Shown: positions 1 to 5,658 of the stretch, in pieces
Layout: each line of letters opens with the position of its first letter
How positions within the stretch are numbered: position 1 is the first letter of the stretch
Assembly: GCA_005879655.1 (NCBI GenBank)
Contig: VBJK01000328.1
Coordinates: 1-5,658 of the forward strand
DNA from: Chloroflexota bacterium
Lineage (GTDB): Bacteria; Chloroflexota; Ktedonobacteria; Ktedonobacterales; Ktedonobacteraceae
Direction: 5' to 3'
DNA: 5,658 bases
Program-made: the position numbers and the translations under genes
The notes under the pieces: model-generated
Told to the model about the DNA's origin: nothing
What the model saw: the letters and a program-made list of their open reading frames with translations, nothing else
The model's database searches: none

Positions 1-139
1 ATCTAAAAATAAAGAATCACGTCACCTTTAAAGATGCTCTAACTAAAACCCTATGACGATCATTTAACTTCAACAATGACAACGAAGATGACAACGAAGA
101 TGAAGACCTCAATGAAGTGTCAGAGCTAGAGATTGATAC
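1..139. other. Host flank left of the element, possibly coding and acidic
   Basis: This stretch lies outside the 5' LTR. It has a 12-bp tandem duplication (78-89 and 90-101, unit gacaacgaagat). The + frame starting at 57 is open through the flank and into the LTR up to a TAG at 234-236. Its flank part would encode an acidic Asp/Glu/Asn-rich segment ending in EVSELEID. That could be the remnant of a host gene or an older transposon exon interrupted by the insertion, but no start codon or domain can be recognised, and an upstream TGA at 54-56 closes the frame. I make no functional call. Confidence 0.4.
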
Positions 140-162
140 TGTCAGGGTCGTGCACAGAATGG

Positions 163-170
163 TCACGTCA
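163..170 (+). promoter_or_regulatory. Possible bZIP (CRE-like) site in U3
   Basis: The octamer TCACGTCA differs by one base from the palindromic CRE and contains a full ACGTCA half-site. It lies about 40 bases upstream of the TATA box, a sensible place for an activator site. It is repeated at 5420-5427 in the 3' LTR. The same octamer also occurs in the host flank at 17-24. An ATF/CREB-type factor is a guess from the motif alone. Confidence 0.3.
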
Positions 171-204
171 GCACAAGGACCGTGCATCAAAACAAACCAC
201 GTCT

Positions 205-212
205 TATATAAA
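205..212 (+). promoter_or_regulatory. TATA box of the 5' LTR promoter
   Basis: TATATAAA is a near-perfect TATA element in the middle of the LTR. The predicted RNA 5' end at 241 lies 36 bases downstream of its first base, a usual RNA polymerase II spacing outside budding yeasts. No ATG occurs between 241 and the gag start at 432, so a transcript starting there would translate gag from its first AUG. Confidence 0.75.
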
Positions 213-240
213 CAACCCGTAGCCGCACTATTTTAGCCTT

Positions 241-249
241 AGCCTTTAA
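241..249 (+). other. Predicted RNA 5' end acting as self-primer
   Basis: AGCCTTTAA at the predicted transcription start is exactly complementary to 373-381, which straddles the 5' LTR edge. In Tf1 and related elements the first 11 nucleotides of the genomic RNA fold back, anneal next to the LTR and are cut by RNase H to prime minus-strand DNA. This stretch has the right position on both sides: just downstream of the TATA box, and paired at the LTR end. The start site is inferred and not measured. Confidence 0.6.
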
Positions 250-372
250 CTCTGTATTTTACCTAGTCTATACCAATCTATAATCCTCGTTTACCAAACC
301 TTCGGCTGTTCCTCTCGATCTTCCTCGTCCTACTAATCCTATCCTACGATCCACGTCCCCCCTTCTCACATT

Positions 373-381
373 TTAAAGGCT
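373..381 (+). other. Primer-binding site, probably self-primed
   Basis: TTAAAGGCT is the reverse complement of 241-249. Its bases 375-381 begin exactly where the two LTRs stop matching, which is where minus-strand synthesis must start. No TGG-type sequence complementary to a tRNA 3' end occurs anywhere between 374 and the gag start, so a conventional tRNA primer-binding site is not visible. A tRNA fragment primer is not excluded. Confidence 0.6.
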
Positions 382-431
382 CTTTTATCGAGACTCGACA
401 GCCACGCCTTCCCCCAACAACGCCTTCCAGC

Positions 432-1487
432 ATGACAGCCCGTACCACCAAGAATTCCCAAGCAGCAGCTCCTGTTGATGAACCAGAAGGAAGTCCTTCG
501 AATTCTGACACAGAGCAACCTCTTCAACCTACAATCGCCGAGCTTCTCCTACGCATTGTCGAACTCCAAGAACGCCTTGGAGACAGACCTGTCAACAATG
601 CCCCCCATGATCCTAAAGTCAACCCGCCTACCACCTTTACCGGAAAAACATCGACATTTCAGACGTTCCTCATGCAAGTAGACCTTGTATTCGAACTTTC
701 CCCCAACACCTATGTTACCGATGATAAGAAAATCCTCTTCATGATATCCTGCATGAGTGGCAACGCCCTTGATCTAGTTTACCCCATTGCTGTTGATCCC
801 AACCACGAATATCGCCAAAGTTTAGCTGTTTTTCGCGCTTTCCTTTCCAGCATTTACCGCGACACTGCCTATAAAGCCAAGATGGAGGCTAAATATAGCA
901 GTTTGACACAAACAGGCTCTGCGCAAAGATTTGTCGAAGCCCTCGAGACCTGTTTTGCTGCCCTCAATATCCGAGACGATAGTGCCAAATGTTACAAGCT
1001 TTTCAATGGCCTCAACCTCCTTCTCCAAACCGCAGTTATTACCCAAGGAAGGAAATCGACATGGGTCGCACTACGCGAACAAGTTGTTAGCCTTGATCAA
1101 CCCCTCTACCATATCGGACAACAACAACATACCGAAGACGGAAACAAGCGTTCTCGTAGTACCACGGATACCTCGTCCTCCTCCAACCAAACCAAGAAGC
1201 CCTACCAACCCTCGTCCTCGTCCCTTAAACCTCTTAGTAACCGCATTAGCAACCCCCCACCTTCTTCCGGCGACACCTCTAGTAGACCTACATCCTTTTT
1301 CCGCGCTCCTCTTTCTGATGAAGAGAAAAAACGTCGCAGAGACAATGGCCTTTGTGGATACTGCGGTACAAAGGGTCACTTTGCAGACTCCTGTCCTAAC
1401 AAAAAACCTCCTCCTACAATTAATCAAATTTCGTTTTCCCCAGCATACCCAACCCCGTCGGAAAACCCCTCGTCTCAGCAACCGTAG
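432..1487 (+). CDS. gag: Gag polyprotein (capsid and zinc-knuckle nucleocapsid)
   Basis: This is the structural protein that assembles the virus-like particle and packages the element RNA. The 351-residue frame starts at the first AUG of the predicted transcript, with A at -3. A short amphipathic, probably coiled-coil segment lies at residues 33-50. The retrotransposon gag (capsid-like) domain spans roughly 65-230, with the TFTGK...FLMQVDLVF entry typical of fungal gypsy Gag. A Ser/Pro-rich basic linker covers 235-300. One CCHC zinc knuckle follows (C308, C311, H316, C321; CX2CX4HX4C), preceded by a KKRRR cluster that should bind RNA. The last part overlaps pol in the -1 frame, and the TAG at 1485-1487 lies inside the candidate frameshift pseudoknot. 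No premature stop or frame break is visible, so this protein is probably functional. Confidence 0.93.
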   Translation: MTARTTKNSQAAAPVDEPEGSPSNSDTEQPLQPTIAELLLRIVELQERLGDRPVNNAPHDPKVNPPTTFTGKTSTFQTFLMQVDLVFELSPNTYVTDDKKILFMISCMSGNALDLVYPIAVDPNHEYRQSLAVFRAFLSSIYRDTAYKAKMEAKYSSLTQTGSAQRFVEALETCFAALNIRDDSAKCYKLFNGLNLLLQTAVITQGRKSTWVALREQVVSLDQPLYHIGQQQHTEDGNKRSRSTTDTSSSSNQTKKPYQPSSSSLKPLSNRISNPPPSSGDTSSRPTSFFRAPLSDEEKKRRRDNGLCGYCGTKGHFADSCPNKKPPPTINQISFSPAYPTPSENPSSQQP

Positions 1488-1533
1488 AGGTAGTTGGCCT
1501 GAGACATGCAACCTTGACATCAACAACCTCTAC
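1460..1533 (+). promoter_or_regulatory. Candidate -1 ribosomal frameshift signal (slippery heptamer plus pseudoknot)
   Basis: Pol is in the -1 frame relative to gag, and the two frames overlap from 1424 to 1487. Inside the overlap, A-AAC-CCC (1463-1469) fits the X-XXY-YYZ rule in the gag frame. After it, GTCTCAG (1472-1478) pairs perfectly with CTGAGAC (1499-1505), and CAAC (1479-1482) with GTTG (1493-1496), leaving a two-base bulge. The loop GTAGAGGT (1484-1491) is exactly complementary to ACCTCTAC (1526-1533), giving an H-type pseudoknot. The 2-base spacer is shorter than the usual 5-9. A weaker alternative slip site, G-GAA-AAC (1460-1466), would give 5. Function is inferred; the base pairing is read directly. 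Confidence 0.62.
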
Positions 1534-2752
1534 TACCGCGTCTAACCTTATTACCCTACCGGCCAAAATCACGGATTCCTGTACCTCGGATATTAAATCA
1601 ACTATAATTCCTGCTTTACCAGATTCAGGCGCTACTTTGAATTTCATTAATGAAACCATTGTACGTTTGATGAACCTTGAAACATTCCCCTGTCATCCTG
1701 TCAAAGTTACTGTCGCAGATGGGAGAGTTCTCTCACACTCCAATCGCGCAGTTACCCTCAAATATACCATTGCTGGTATCCCTCAAGAAGACACCTTCCT
1801 TGTCGCCCCTATTGGAGATCATTCCATCATCCTTGGCATGCCCTGGCTTGAACGAGTCAACCCCGCTATCAACTGGCGGTCCAAGGTGGTCTCCATTCCC
1901 TCCATTCCTTCCATTCCATCCTCGTCATCCTCGTCACCCCCGTTATCCTCGTCGTCCCCGATTTCAAACCCAATTATTTCCCAGACCCCTAAACCCAGTA
2001 AAATTGCACGTCAAAGCCGCAAACGCCAAAAGAAGCAGTCACGCCGACGTCAACCACCACAAAATCACCAACCCCAAAACCATCCAACCCCAACCTCGAA
2101 TACCCCGTCTACCTCGAACCACCCAACCTCGAATACCTCGTCAACCCAGACCCATCCATCCTCGAATACCTCGAACAACCATGCATCTTCATTCCCAGAT
2201 GTTACAGATGTGCCCTCTATCGGCATTACATCACGAATTTACCCTGGAGACATGGTCTACCTCGCCTTCTATTGTTCGGACACGCAAAAATTATCAGCTG
2301 TCTTCGACGACAACCCAGACAACCCAGACAACCTAGAACCTAGCGCTACCAACCTCGTACCCGAGATACCCGCAGAATATCGCGACCTAGCGGATGTATT
2401 CTCAGAAACCAAGGCGGATGAATTACCTCCGCATCGTGGTCCCCTGGATCATTCTATTCCCCTCGAAGAAGGCGCCAAGCCAAGCTACGGCCCTATCTAC
2501 AATCTTTCTGAGATTGAGCTCCAAACCTTGAAACAATACATTGACACCCAGCTACCCAAAGGCTTTATTAGGCCTTCTACCTCACCTTATGGTGCCCCCG
2601 TCCTCTTTGTCAAGAAACCCCACGGCCGCGGACTACGCCTTTGTGTCGATTACCGCGCCCTCAACCGTAGTACAATTAACAATCGCTACCCTCTTCCCCA
2701 AGATCGATCTCCGTACCGCTTACAACCTTATCCGCATTGCCTTAGGCGATGA
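1469..2752 (+). CDS. pol: Pol, first part: aspartic protease and N-terminal reverse transcriptase (frame broken)
   Basis: This is the first half of the polyprotein, reached by a -1 shift from gag. The frame is open from 1424, and no ATG precedes the protease, so the boundary is set at the first codon after the proposed slip. The retropepsin has its catalytic triad at DSGA (1622-1633) and the conserved ILGMPWL with downstream NPAINW near 1829-1876. It should cleave Gag and Gag-Pol. A long low-complexity linker (about 1893-2200) follows, rich in Ser, Pro, Thr and Asn with a basic cluster at 2000-2053. Reverse transcriptase begins near 2378 (EYRDLADVF) and shows [17 protein letters not shown] and [11 protein letters not shown], then NNRYPLP. 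After P at 2696-2698 the family sequence stops and an unrelated tail of 17 residues runs to the TAG at 2750-2752. The C-terminal tail is therefore a product of the deletion. Confidence 0.9.
   Translation, partial: LVSATVEVVGLRHATLTSTTSTTASNLITLPAKITDSCTSDIKSTIIPALPDSGATLNFINETIVRLMNLETFPCHPVKVTVADGRVLSHSNRAVTLKYTIAGIPQEDTFLVAPIGDHSIILGMPWLERVNPAINWRSKVVSIPSIPSIPSSSSSSPPLSSSSPISNPIISQTPKPSKIARQSRKRQKKQSRRRQPPQNHQPQNHPTPTSNTPSTSNHPTSNTSSTQTHPSSNTSNNHASSFPDVTDVPSIGITSRIYPGDMVYLAFYCSDTQKLSAVFDDNPDNPDNLEPSATNLVPEIPAEYRDLADVFSETKADELPPHRGPLDHSIPLEEGAKPSYGPIYNLSEIELQTLKQYIDTQLPKGFIRPSTSPYGAPVLFVKKPHGRGLRLCVDYRALNRSTINNRYPLPQDRSPYRLQPYPHCLRR
1892..1954 (+). repeat. 9-bp tandem repeats in the protease-RT linker
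   Basis: Three copies of a 9-bp unit tccattccN (1892, 1901, 1910) are followed directly by units of the same length based on tcctcgtca (1919, 1928, a diverged one at 1937, 1946). They encode Ser-Ile-Pro triplets and then a poly-Ser stretch. All units are multiples of three bases, so the frame is kept. They look like replication-slippage expansions in an unconstrained linker. Confidence 0.75.
2093..2176 (+). repeat. Imperfect repeat cluster built on cctcgaa
   Basis: The heptamer CCTCGAA occurs at 2094, 2112, 2127, 2160 and 2169, with a CCTCGTC variant at 2136. All spacings are multiples of three and all are in the same codon phase, giving repeated Ser-Asn-Thr/His-Pro runs. This is part of the low-complexity linker between protease and reverse transcriptase, with no sign of an independent element. 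Confidence 0.6.
2309..2335 (+). repeat. Three 9-bp repeats (gacaaccca)
   Basis: Three copies at 2309, 2318 and 2327 (the last ends cta) encode Asp-Asn-Pro-Asp-Asn-Pro-Asp-Asn-Leu, just before the start of the reverse transcriptase region. This is a frame-preserving slippage expansion like the others in the linkers of this pol. Confidence 0.75.
2691..2702 (+). other. Deletion junction that breaks the reverse transcriptase frame
   Basis: Upstream, in the frame of the protease, the sequence reads RYPLP. Downstream, in the frame one base different, it reads [12 protein letters not shown]. In Ty3-type reverse transcriptases these two blocks are separated by about 16 residues, a helix such as LIDELLDRL and the residues leading into KLDLR. 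Only one base separates the last Pro codon (2696-2698) from the Lys codon (2700-2702), so about 47 bases are missing and the frame is lost. The shared cttcccc at the junction could have served as microhomology. The exact length is inferred from family knowledge. Confidence 0.8.
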
Positions 2753-5291
2753 GTTCAAAACAGCTTTCCGTACTCGATTCGGCCACTTCGAGTATTGCGT
2801 CATGCCATTTGGCCTCACCAATGCCCCAGCAACCTTCCAATCCTACATTAACCAAGTCCTCCACGAATTCCTTGACGTATTCTGCACTGCCTACATGGAC
2901 GATATCATGATCTACTCAGAAACCCTCGAAGAACATGTCGTGCATGTCAGAAAAGTCCTCCAGAAACTCCTCGATAATAAACTCTACGCGTCCCTTGAGA
3001 AATGCGAATTCCACAAGGATCAAATTAGCTTTCTCGGTTATATCATCTCCTCCAATGGCATAGCTATGGAACCAGATCGCGTCTCCAGCATTGTCGATTG
3101 GCCTATCCCTACCTCTATCCGCGATATCCAAATATTCCTCGGCTTCGCTAATTTTTACCGTCGCTTCATAGAAGGATATTCACGCACTACCTTAGCAATA
3201 ACCAACCTACTACGAAAATCCTCGTCCCCGTTCGAATGGACACCTGCTGCGCAACAGGCATTCGATTATCTAAAAGACCTCTTTACCTCGGCACCTATCC
3301 TACGTCACTTTGACCCAGAACTCCCCATCCATATACATACGGACGCATCAGGCTTTGCCCTGTCCGGTATTATTTCCCAAGATTCCCATCCTGTCGCATT
3401 CTGGTCTCGCAAATATTCCCCGGCAGAATGTAACTATGACATCCACGATCAAGAACTCCTCGCAATTGTCTCCGTGTTTCAACATTGGCGACATTACCTC
3501 GAAGGCGCTAAGCATACAATTACCGTCTATACAGATCACAAAAACCTCGAAGTATTTATGACAACCAAGGTTCTCAACCGGCGCCAGGCGCGCTGGGCAG
3601 AACTCCTAGCTGGATATGACTTTGTCATGACAGCAATCCCCGGCACCAAGAACCCCGCAGACGGTCCATCCCGACGCCCAGACTATGCAGTAGACGTACC
3701 GCAGCCCTCTGGCACCATCCTGCCGTCCTCCGCTTTTAACCGCTCCTCGATTCCATCCTCGATTATATCCTCGATTGCGATTTTCGCTCCCCACCAAGAC
3801 CTCCACCAACGAATCATTTCCGCGTTACCCCTAGACCCCTTAGCCACCATCCATCTCCAGAACCCTCAAAAACCTTGGACTACGTCTTCAGACGGTCTTC
3901 TCCTATACAACAACCTTATTTATATCCCTGAAACACTACGCTTAGACATCGTCAAAGCTCACCATGACACCCCCTTAGCTGGACACCCCGGCATCTACCG
4001 TACCCAAGAACTCCTATCCCGAAATTACTACTTCCCCAAACTTAGCAAGTATGTTAAGAACTATGTCCTATCCTGCGACCTCTGTTCCCGAGCAAAACCT
4101 TCGCGCCATCAACCTTACGGCGAATTATCCCCGATCCCAGTTCCCTCAGGTCCATGGAAAGGCATTACCTGCGATCATATTGTCGATCTACCATCCTCGA
4201 ACGGATTCAACTGTATCCTTGTCTTCGTTGATCGTTTTACCAAGATGATGCACCTCGTACCTAGCCGCAAAACTGATACATCCCCGGACTTCGCGCAAAT
4301 GTTTGTCAACAACGTCGTCCGTCACCACGGCCTCCCCGATTCCATTATTTCCGATCGCGGCACCCTCTTCACCTCCCAGTTCTGGACTGCCTTATCAAAA
4401 TTACTCGGAGTCAAGCACCGCCTCTCCACTTCCTTCCATCCTCAAACAGACGGCCAGACAGAACGCCTAAACCAAACCATTGAACAATATCTACGAATCT
4501 TTTGCAATTATCAACAAGATGATTGGCACTCCCTCCTCCCTGTCGCAGAATTCGCGTACAACAACTCCTACCAATCCACGATCAAGACATCCCCGTTCTA
4601 TGCCAACTACGGCTACCATCCTCGTTTCACCTTTTCCACTACCACGTCCTCCCCACTCGATGTCCCGGCTGCCAAGGAACTCGCAGATCAGCTTTCCGCG
4701 CTCCACGACGCCCTCGCAGAGAACATCAAAACCGCGCAAAATACCCAAGCCCGCTACTACGACTCCAAGCATCAACGAATGGAATTTTCTGTTGGAGATA
4801 AAGTTTGGTTATTATCTACGAACATTCATACCGAGCGACCCTCGAAAAAACTAGATTGGAAACGTCTAGGACCCTACACCATTTCCGAACGAATCGGATT
4901 GCAAGCCTACAAGCTACAACTTCCTAGTTCGATGAAAATTCACAATGTTTTCCATGTATCCCTCCTCGAACGTTATACCCCGTCTACTATCCCAAATCGG
5001 AAACAACTTCCGCCTCCCCCTGTCCATATTCCCACATCCGGCACCTGGTACGAAGTTCAAGAAATCCTCGATTCGTGCTATCGCCGCAGAACCCTCTACT
5101 ACAAGATCCGTTGGAAAGGTTACGACATCTCGGAAGATTCTTGGCAACTTCACAGTAACGTCAATTCCCCTGAGCATGTCCGCAACTTCCATTCTCGACA
5201 TCCTAGTAAACCTGGCCCCGCTCCTCATCCACCTCGAACCCAGATCACCACTCCTACCCCTACCCCCAAACCTCGTCGTTCCCGTCATTAA
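2697..5291 (+). CDS. pol: Pol, second part: reverse transcriptase core, RNase H, integrase, chromodomain (displaced frame)
   Basis: This part continues pol after the deletion; open sequence upstream to 2541 in this frame is unrelated to the family, so the boundary is at the junction. Reverse transcriptase keeps its first catalytic Asp (IDLR, 2706), [20 protein letters not shown] and YMDD (2892-2903). RNase H has Asp 3342, Glu 3453, Asp 3534 and Asp 3660. Integrase has an HHCC zinc finger (His 3960 or 3963, His 3984, Cys 4074, Cys 4083) and a D,D-35-E triad (Asp 4173, Asp 4353, Glu 4461). The GPY module is at 4869-4877, followed by NVFHVSLL. The chromodomain (about 5046-5204) has Tyr 5049, Trp 5112 and Tyr 5121, which match the methyl-lysine cage. 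A Pro/Thr/Arg tail ends at TAA 5289-5291. Nothing else is broken, but without a start or the first RT segment it is probably not made as an active enzyme. Confidence 0.93.
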   Translation, partial: PKIDLRTAYNLIRIALGDEFKTAFRTRFGHFEYCVMPFGLTNAPATFQSYINQVLHEFLDVFCTAYMDDIMIYSETLEEHVVHVRKVLQKLLDNKLYASLEKCEFHKDQISFLGYIISSNGIAMEPDRVSSIVDWPIPTSIRDIQIFLGFANFYRRFIEGYSRTTLAITNLLRKSSSPFEWTPAAQQAFDYLKDLFTSAPILRHFDPELPIHIHTDASGFALSGIISQDSHPVAFWSRKYSPAECNYDIHDQELLAIVSVFQHWRHYLEGAKHTITVYTDHKNLEVFMTTKVLNRRQARWAELLAGYDFVMTAIPGTKNPADGPSRRPDYAVDVPQPSGTILPSSAFNRSSIPSSIISSIAIFAPHQDLHQRIISALPLDPLATIHLQNPQKPWTTSSDGLLLYNNLIYIPETLRLDIVKAHHDTPLAGHPGIYRTQELLSRNYYFPKLSKYVKNYVLSCDLCSRAKPSRHQPYGELSPIPVPSGPWKGITCDHIVDLPSSNGFNCILVFVDRFTKMMHLVPSRKTDTSPDFAQMFVNNVVRHHGLPDSIISDRGTLFTSQFWTALSKLLGVKHRLSTSFHPQTDGQTERLNQTIEQYLRIFCNYQQDDWHSLLPVAEFAYNNSYQSTIKTSPFYANYGYHPRFTFSTTTSSPLDVPAAKELADQLSALHDALAENIKTAQNTQARYYDSKHQRMEFSVGDKVWLLSTNIHTERPSKKLDWKRLGPYTISERIGLQAYKLQLPSSMKIHNVFHVSLLERYTPSTIPNRKQLPPPPVHIPTSGTWYEVQEILDSCYRRRTLYYKIRWKGYDISEDSWQLHSNVNSPEHVRNFHSRHPSKPGPAPHPPRTQITTPTPTPKPRRSRH
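3744..3779 (+). repeat. Three 12-bp repeats between RNase H and integrase
   Basis: Units starting tcctcgatt occur at 3744, 3756 and 3768, each 12 bases long with the last three variable. They encode Ser-Ser-Ile-Pro, Ser-Ser-Ile-Ile and Ser-Ser-Ile-Ala. They sit in the linker after the RNase H ADGPSR block and before integrase, so they should be tolerated. Confidence 0.75.
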
Positions 5292-5382
5292 CTTCACTTC
5301 GAATTACGCAATTATTTAATGCTTTATCTTATTCTATTCTCGAACTACATCTACCTAGTCCAGGCTCGGAGACCTCGCCCTT
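5292..5382 (+). other. 3' untranslated stretch between pol and the polypurine tract
   Basis: About 90 bases, mostly A/T-rich at first, with no open frame of note and no recognisable RNA gene. It separates the pol stop from the plus-strand primer. I see no further signal in it. Confidence 0.6.
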
Positions 5383-5396
5383 AGGAAGGGAGGTAT
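5383..5396 (+). other. Polypurine tract (plus-strand primer)
   Basis: AGGAAGGGAGG (5383-5393) followed by TAT lies directly against the TGTCAGGG start of the 3' LTR. RNase H leaves this RNA tract in place to prime plus-strand DNA, so its edge fixes the left end of the LTR. This is the only long purine run near the LTR in an otherwise pyrimidine-rich strand. Confidence 0.88.
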
Positions 5397-5630
5397 TGTC
5401 AGGGTCGTGCACAGAATGGTCACGTCAGCACAAGGACCGTGCATCAAAACAAACCACGTCTTATATAAACAACCCGTAGCCGCACTATTTTAGCCTTAGC
5501 CTTTAACTCTGTATTTTACCTAGTCTATACCAATCTATAATCCTCGTATACCAAACCTTCGGCTGTTCCTCTCGATCTTCCTCGTCCTACTAATCCTATC
5601 CTACGATCCACGTCCCCCTTCTCACATTTT
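5397..5630 (+). repeat. 3' long terminal repeat
   Basis: It is 234 bases long and matches the 5' LTR except for A5548 (T291 in the other copy) and one C fewer in the run at 5614-5618. It supplies the 3' end of the RNA and repeats the promoter. No AATAAA signal is visible in it. A promoter reading outward into the right flank is possible. Confidence 0.96.
5462..5469 (+). promoter_or_regulatory. TATA box of the 3' LTR
   Basis: This is the same TATATAAA as in the 5' LTR, with the matching predicted start at 5498. It could drive read-out transcription into the host sequence to the right. Confidence 0.55.
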
Positions 5631-5658
5631 CACTCTCGTCAAAATACTTGTCATCGTT
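5631..5658. other. Host flank right of the element
   Basis: Only 28 bases after the LTR copies diverge. The five bases after the LTR (cactc, or ttttc if the LTR ends in CA) do not match gatac, which precedes the 5' LTR, so no target-site duplication is seen. Too short to say more. Confidence 0.6.

Larger units (their letters stand above)
140..374 (+). repeat. 5' long terminal repeat
   Basis: It matches 5397-5630 over its whole length. The only differences are T291 against A5548, and a run of six C (357-362) against five (5614-5618). It begins TGTCAGGG, with the TG start usual for LTRs. The right edge is placed where the two copies diverge, after CACATTTT; a canonical CA end would fall four bases earlier, at 370. 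It carries the promoter (TATA at 205-212) and a predicted start of transcription near 241. The U5 part is pyrimidine-rich. Confidence 0.96.
140..5630 (+). mobile_element. Ty3/gypsy chromovirus LTR retrotransposon, full-length but pol-disrupted
   Basis: The element is bounded by two direct LTRs and carries gag and pol in Ty3/gypsy order: capsid and zinc knuckle, protease, reverse transcriptase, RNase H, integrase, then a C-terminal chromodomain. The domain order with integrase last, the GPY/F module and the chromodomain place it among chromoviruses, a group that includes the fungal elements Tf1/Tf2 and Maggy. Total length is about 5.5 kb, normal for the group. The LTRs are nearly identical, so the insertion is young. 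Pol contains a frame-breaking deletion near 2691-2702, so this copy probably cannot make its own complete polymerase, although it keeps every visible cis-acting sequence and could be mobilised by an intact relative. No target-site duplication is visible. Confidence 0.96.

Noticed and set aside
375..431. Conventional tRNA primer-binding site
   Set aside because: No TGG or other clear complement of a tRNA 3' end is present after the LTR. The self-complementary 9-mer fits better.
1514..1516. TTG as an independent start of pol
   Set aside because: The frame is open back to 1424 and overlaps gag. A retrotransposon pol is normally made as a Gag-Pol fusion, and TTG starts are not expected in a fungal nuclear gene.
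1071..1526. Long open frame on the minus strand over gag, and similar antisense frames elsewhere
   Set aside because: They overlap well-supported conserved domains on the + strand and show no recognisable motifs; they follow from the codon composition of the real genes.
931..1545. A + strand 204-residue frame overlapping gag
   Set aside because: It is Pro/Leu/Arg-rich shadow translation of the gag region, where the zinc knuckle is clearly in the gag frame.
1919..2176. Repeats in the linker as a CRISPR-like or satellite array
   Set aside because: Units are 9-18 bp, without spacers, in codon phase inside an open reading frame; they are coding slippage repeats.
2541..2696. Upstream extension of the second pol frame, starting at an ATG at 2541
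   Set aside because: In this stretch the other frame encodes conserved reverse transcriptase motifs ([17 protein letters not shown]). The 2541 frame here gives unrelated sequence and is only open by chance.
5643..5647. aatac as a target-site duplication of gatac before the 5' LTR
   Set aside because: It matches only four of five bases and lies 12 bases beyond the end of LTR identity. The intervening sequence has no counterpart after the 5' LTR.

Overview
The window is almost entirely one LTR retrotransposon of the Ty3/gypsy (Metaviridae) superfamily, chromovirus branch, with about 139 bases of host flank on the left and 28 on the right. Domain order (Gag with zinc knuckle, protease, reverse transcriptase, RNase H, integrase with GPY/F module, chromodomain), compact 235-bp LTRs and a probable Tf1-type self-primer all suggest a fungal host, most likely a filamentous ascomycete. 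The species cannot be named from this sequence.

Layout: host flank (1-139); 5' LTR (140-374) with a TATA box and predicted transcription start; primer-binding site and short leader (373-431); gag (432-1487); a candidate -1 frameshift signal in the gag/pol overlap (1460-1533); the first part of pol with protease, a long repetitive basic linker and the start of reverse transcriptase (1469-2698, stop at 2750-2752); the rest of pol in another frame with reverse transcriptase core, RNase H, integrase and chromodomain (2697-5291); a short 3' untranslated stretch; a polypurine tract (5383-5393); 3' LTR (5397-5630); host flank (5631-5658).

The parts form one replication cycle. The LTR promoter makes a genomic RNA. 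Gag packages it, and a minority of ribosomes shift frame at the end of gag to make Gag-Pol. The 5' end of the RNA probably folds back on the primer-binding site to start minus-strand DNA, the polypurine tract starts the plus strand, and integrase with its chromodomain inserts the copy, probably into marked chromatin.

This copy looks recent, because its LTRs differ by one substitution and one indel, but it is probably inactive on its own. A small internal deletion (about 47 bases by comparison with Ty3-type reverse transcriptases) just before the first catalytic aspartate of reverse transcriptase breaks pol into two frames. The most interesting signals are non-coding: a 9-base complement between the predicted RNA 5' end and the base just after the LTR, and a well-formed candidate H-type pseudoknot directly after an A-AAC-CCC heptamer at the gag/pol junction.
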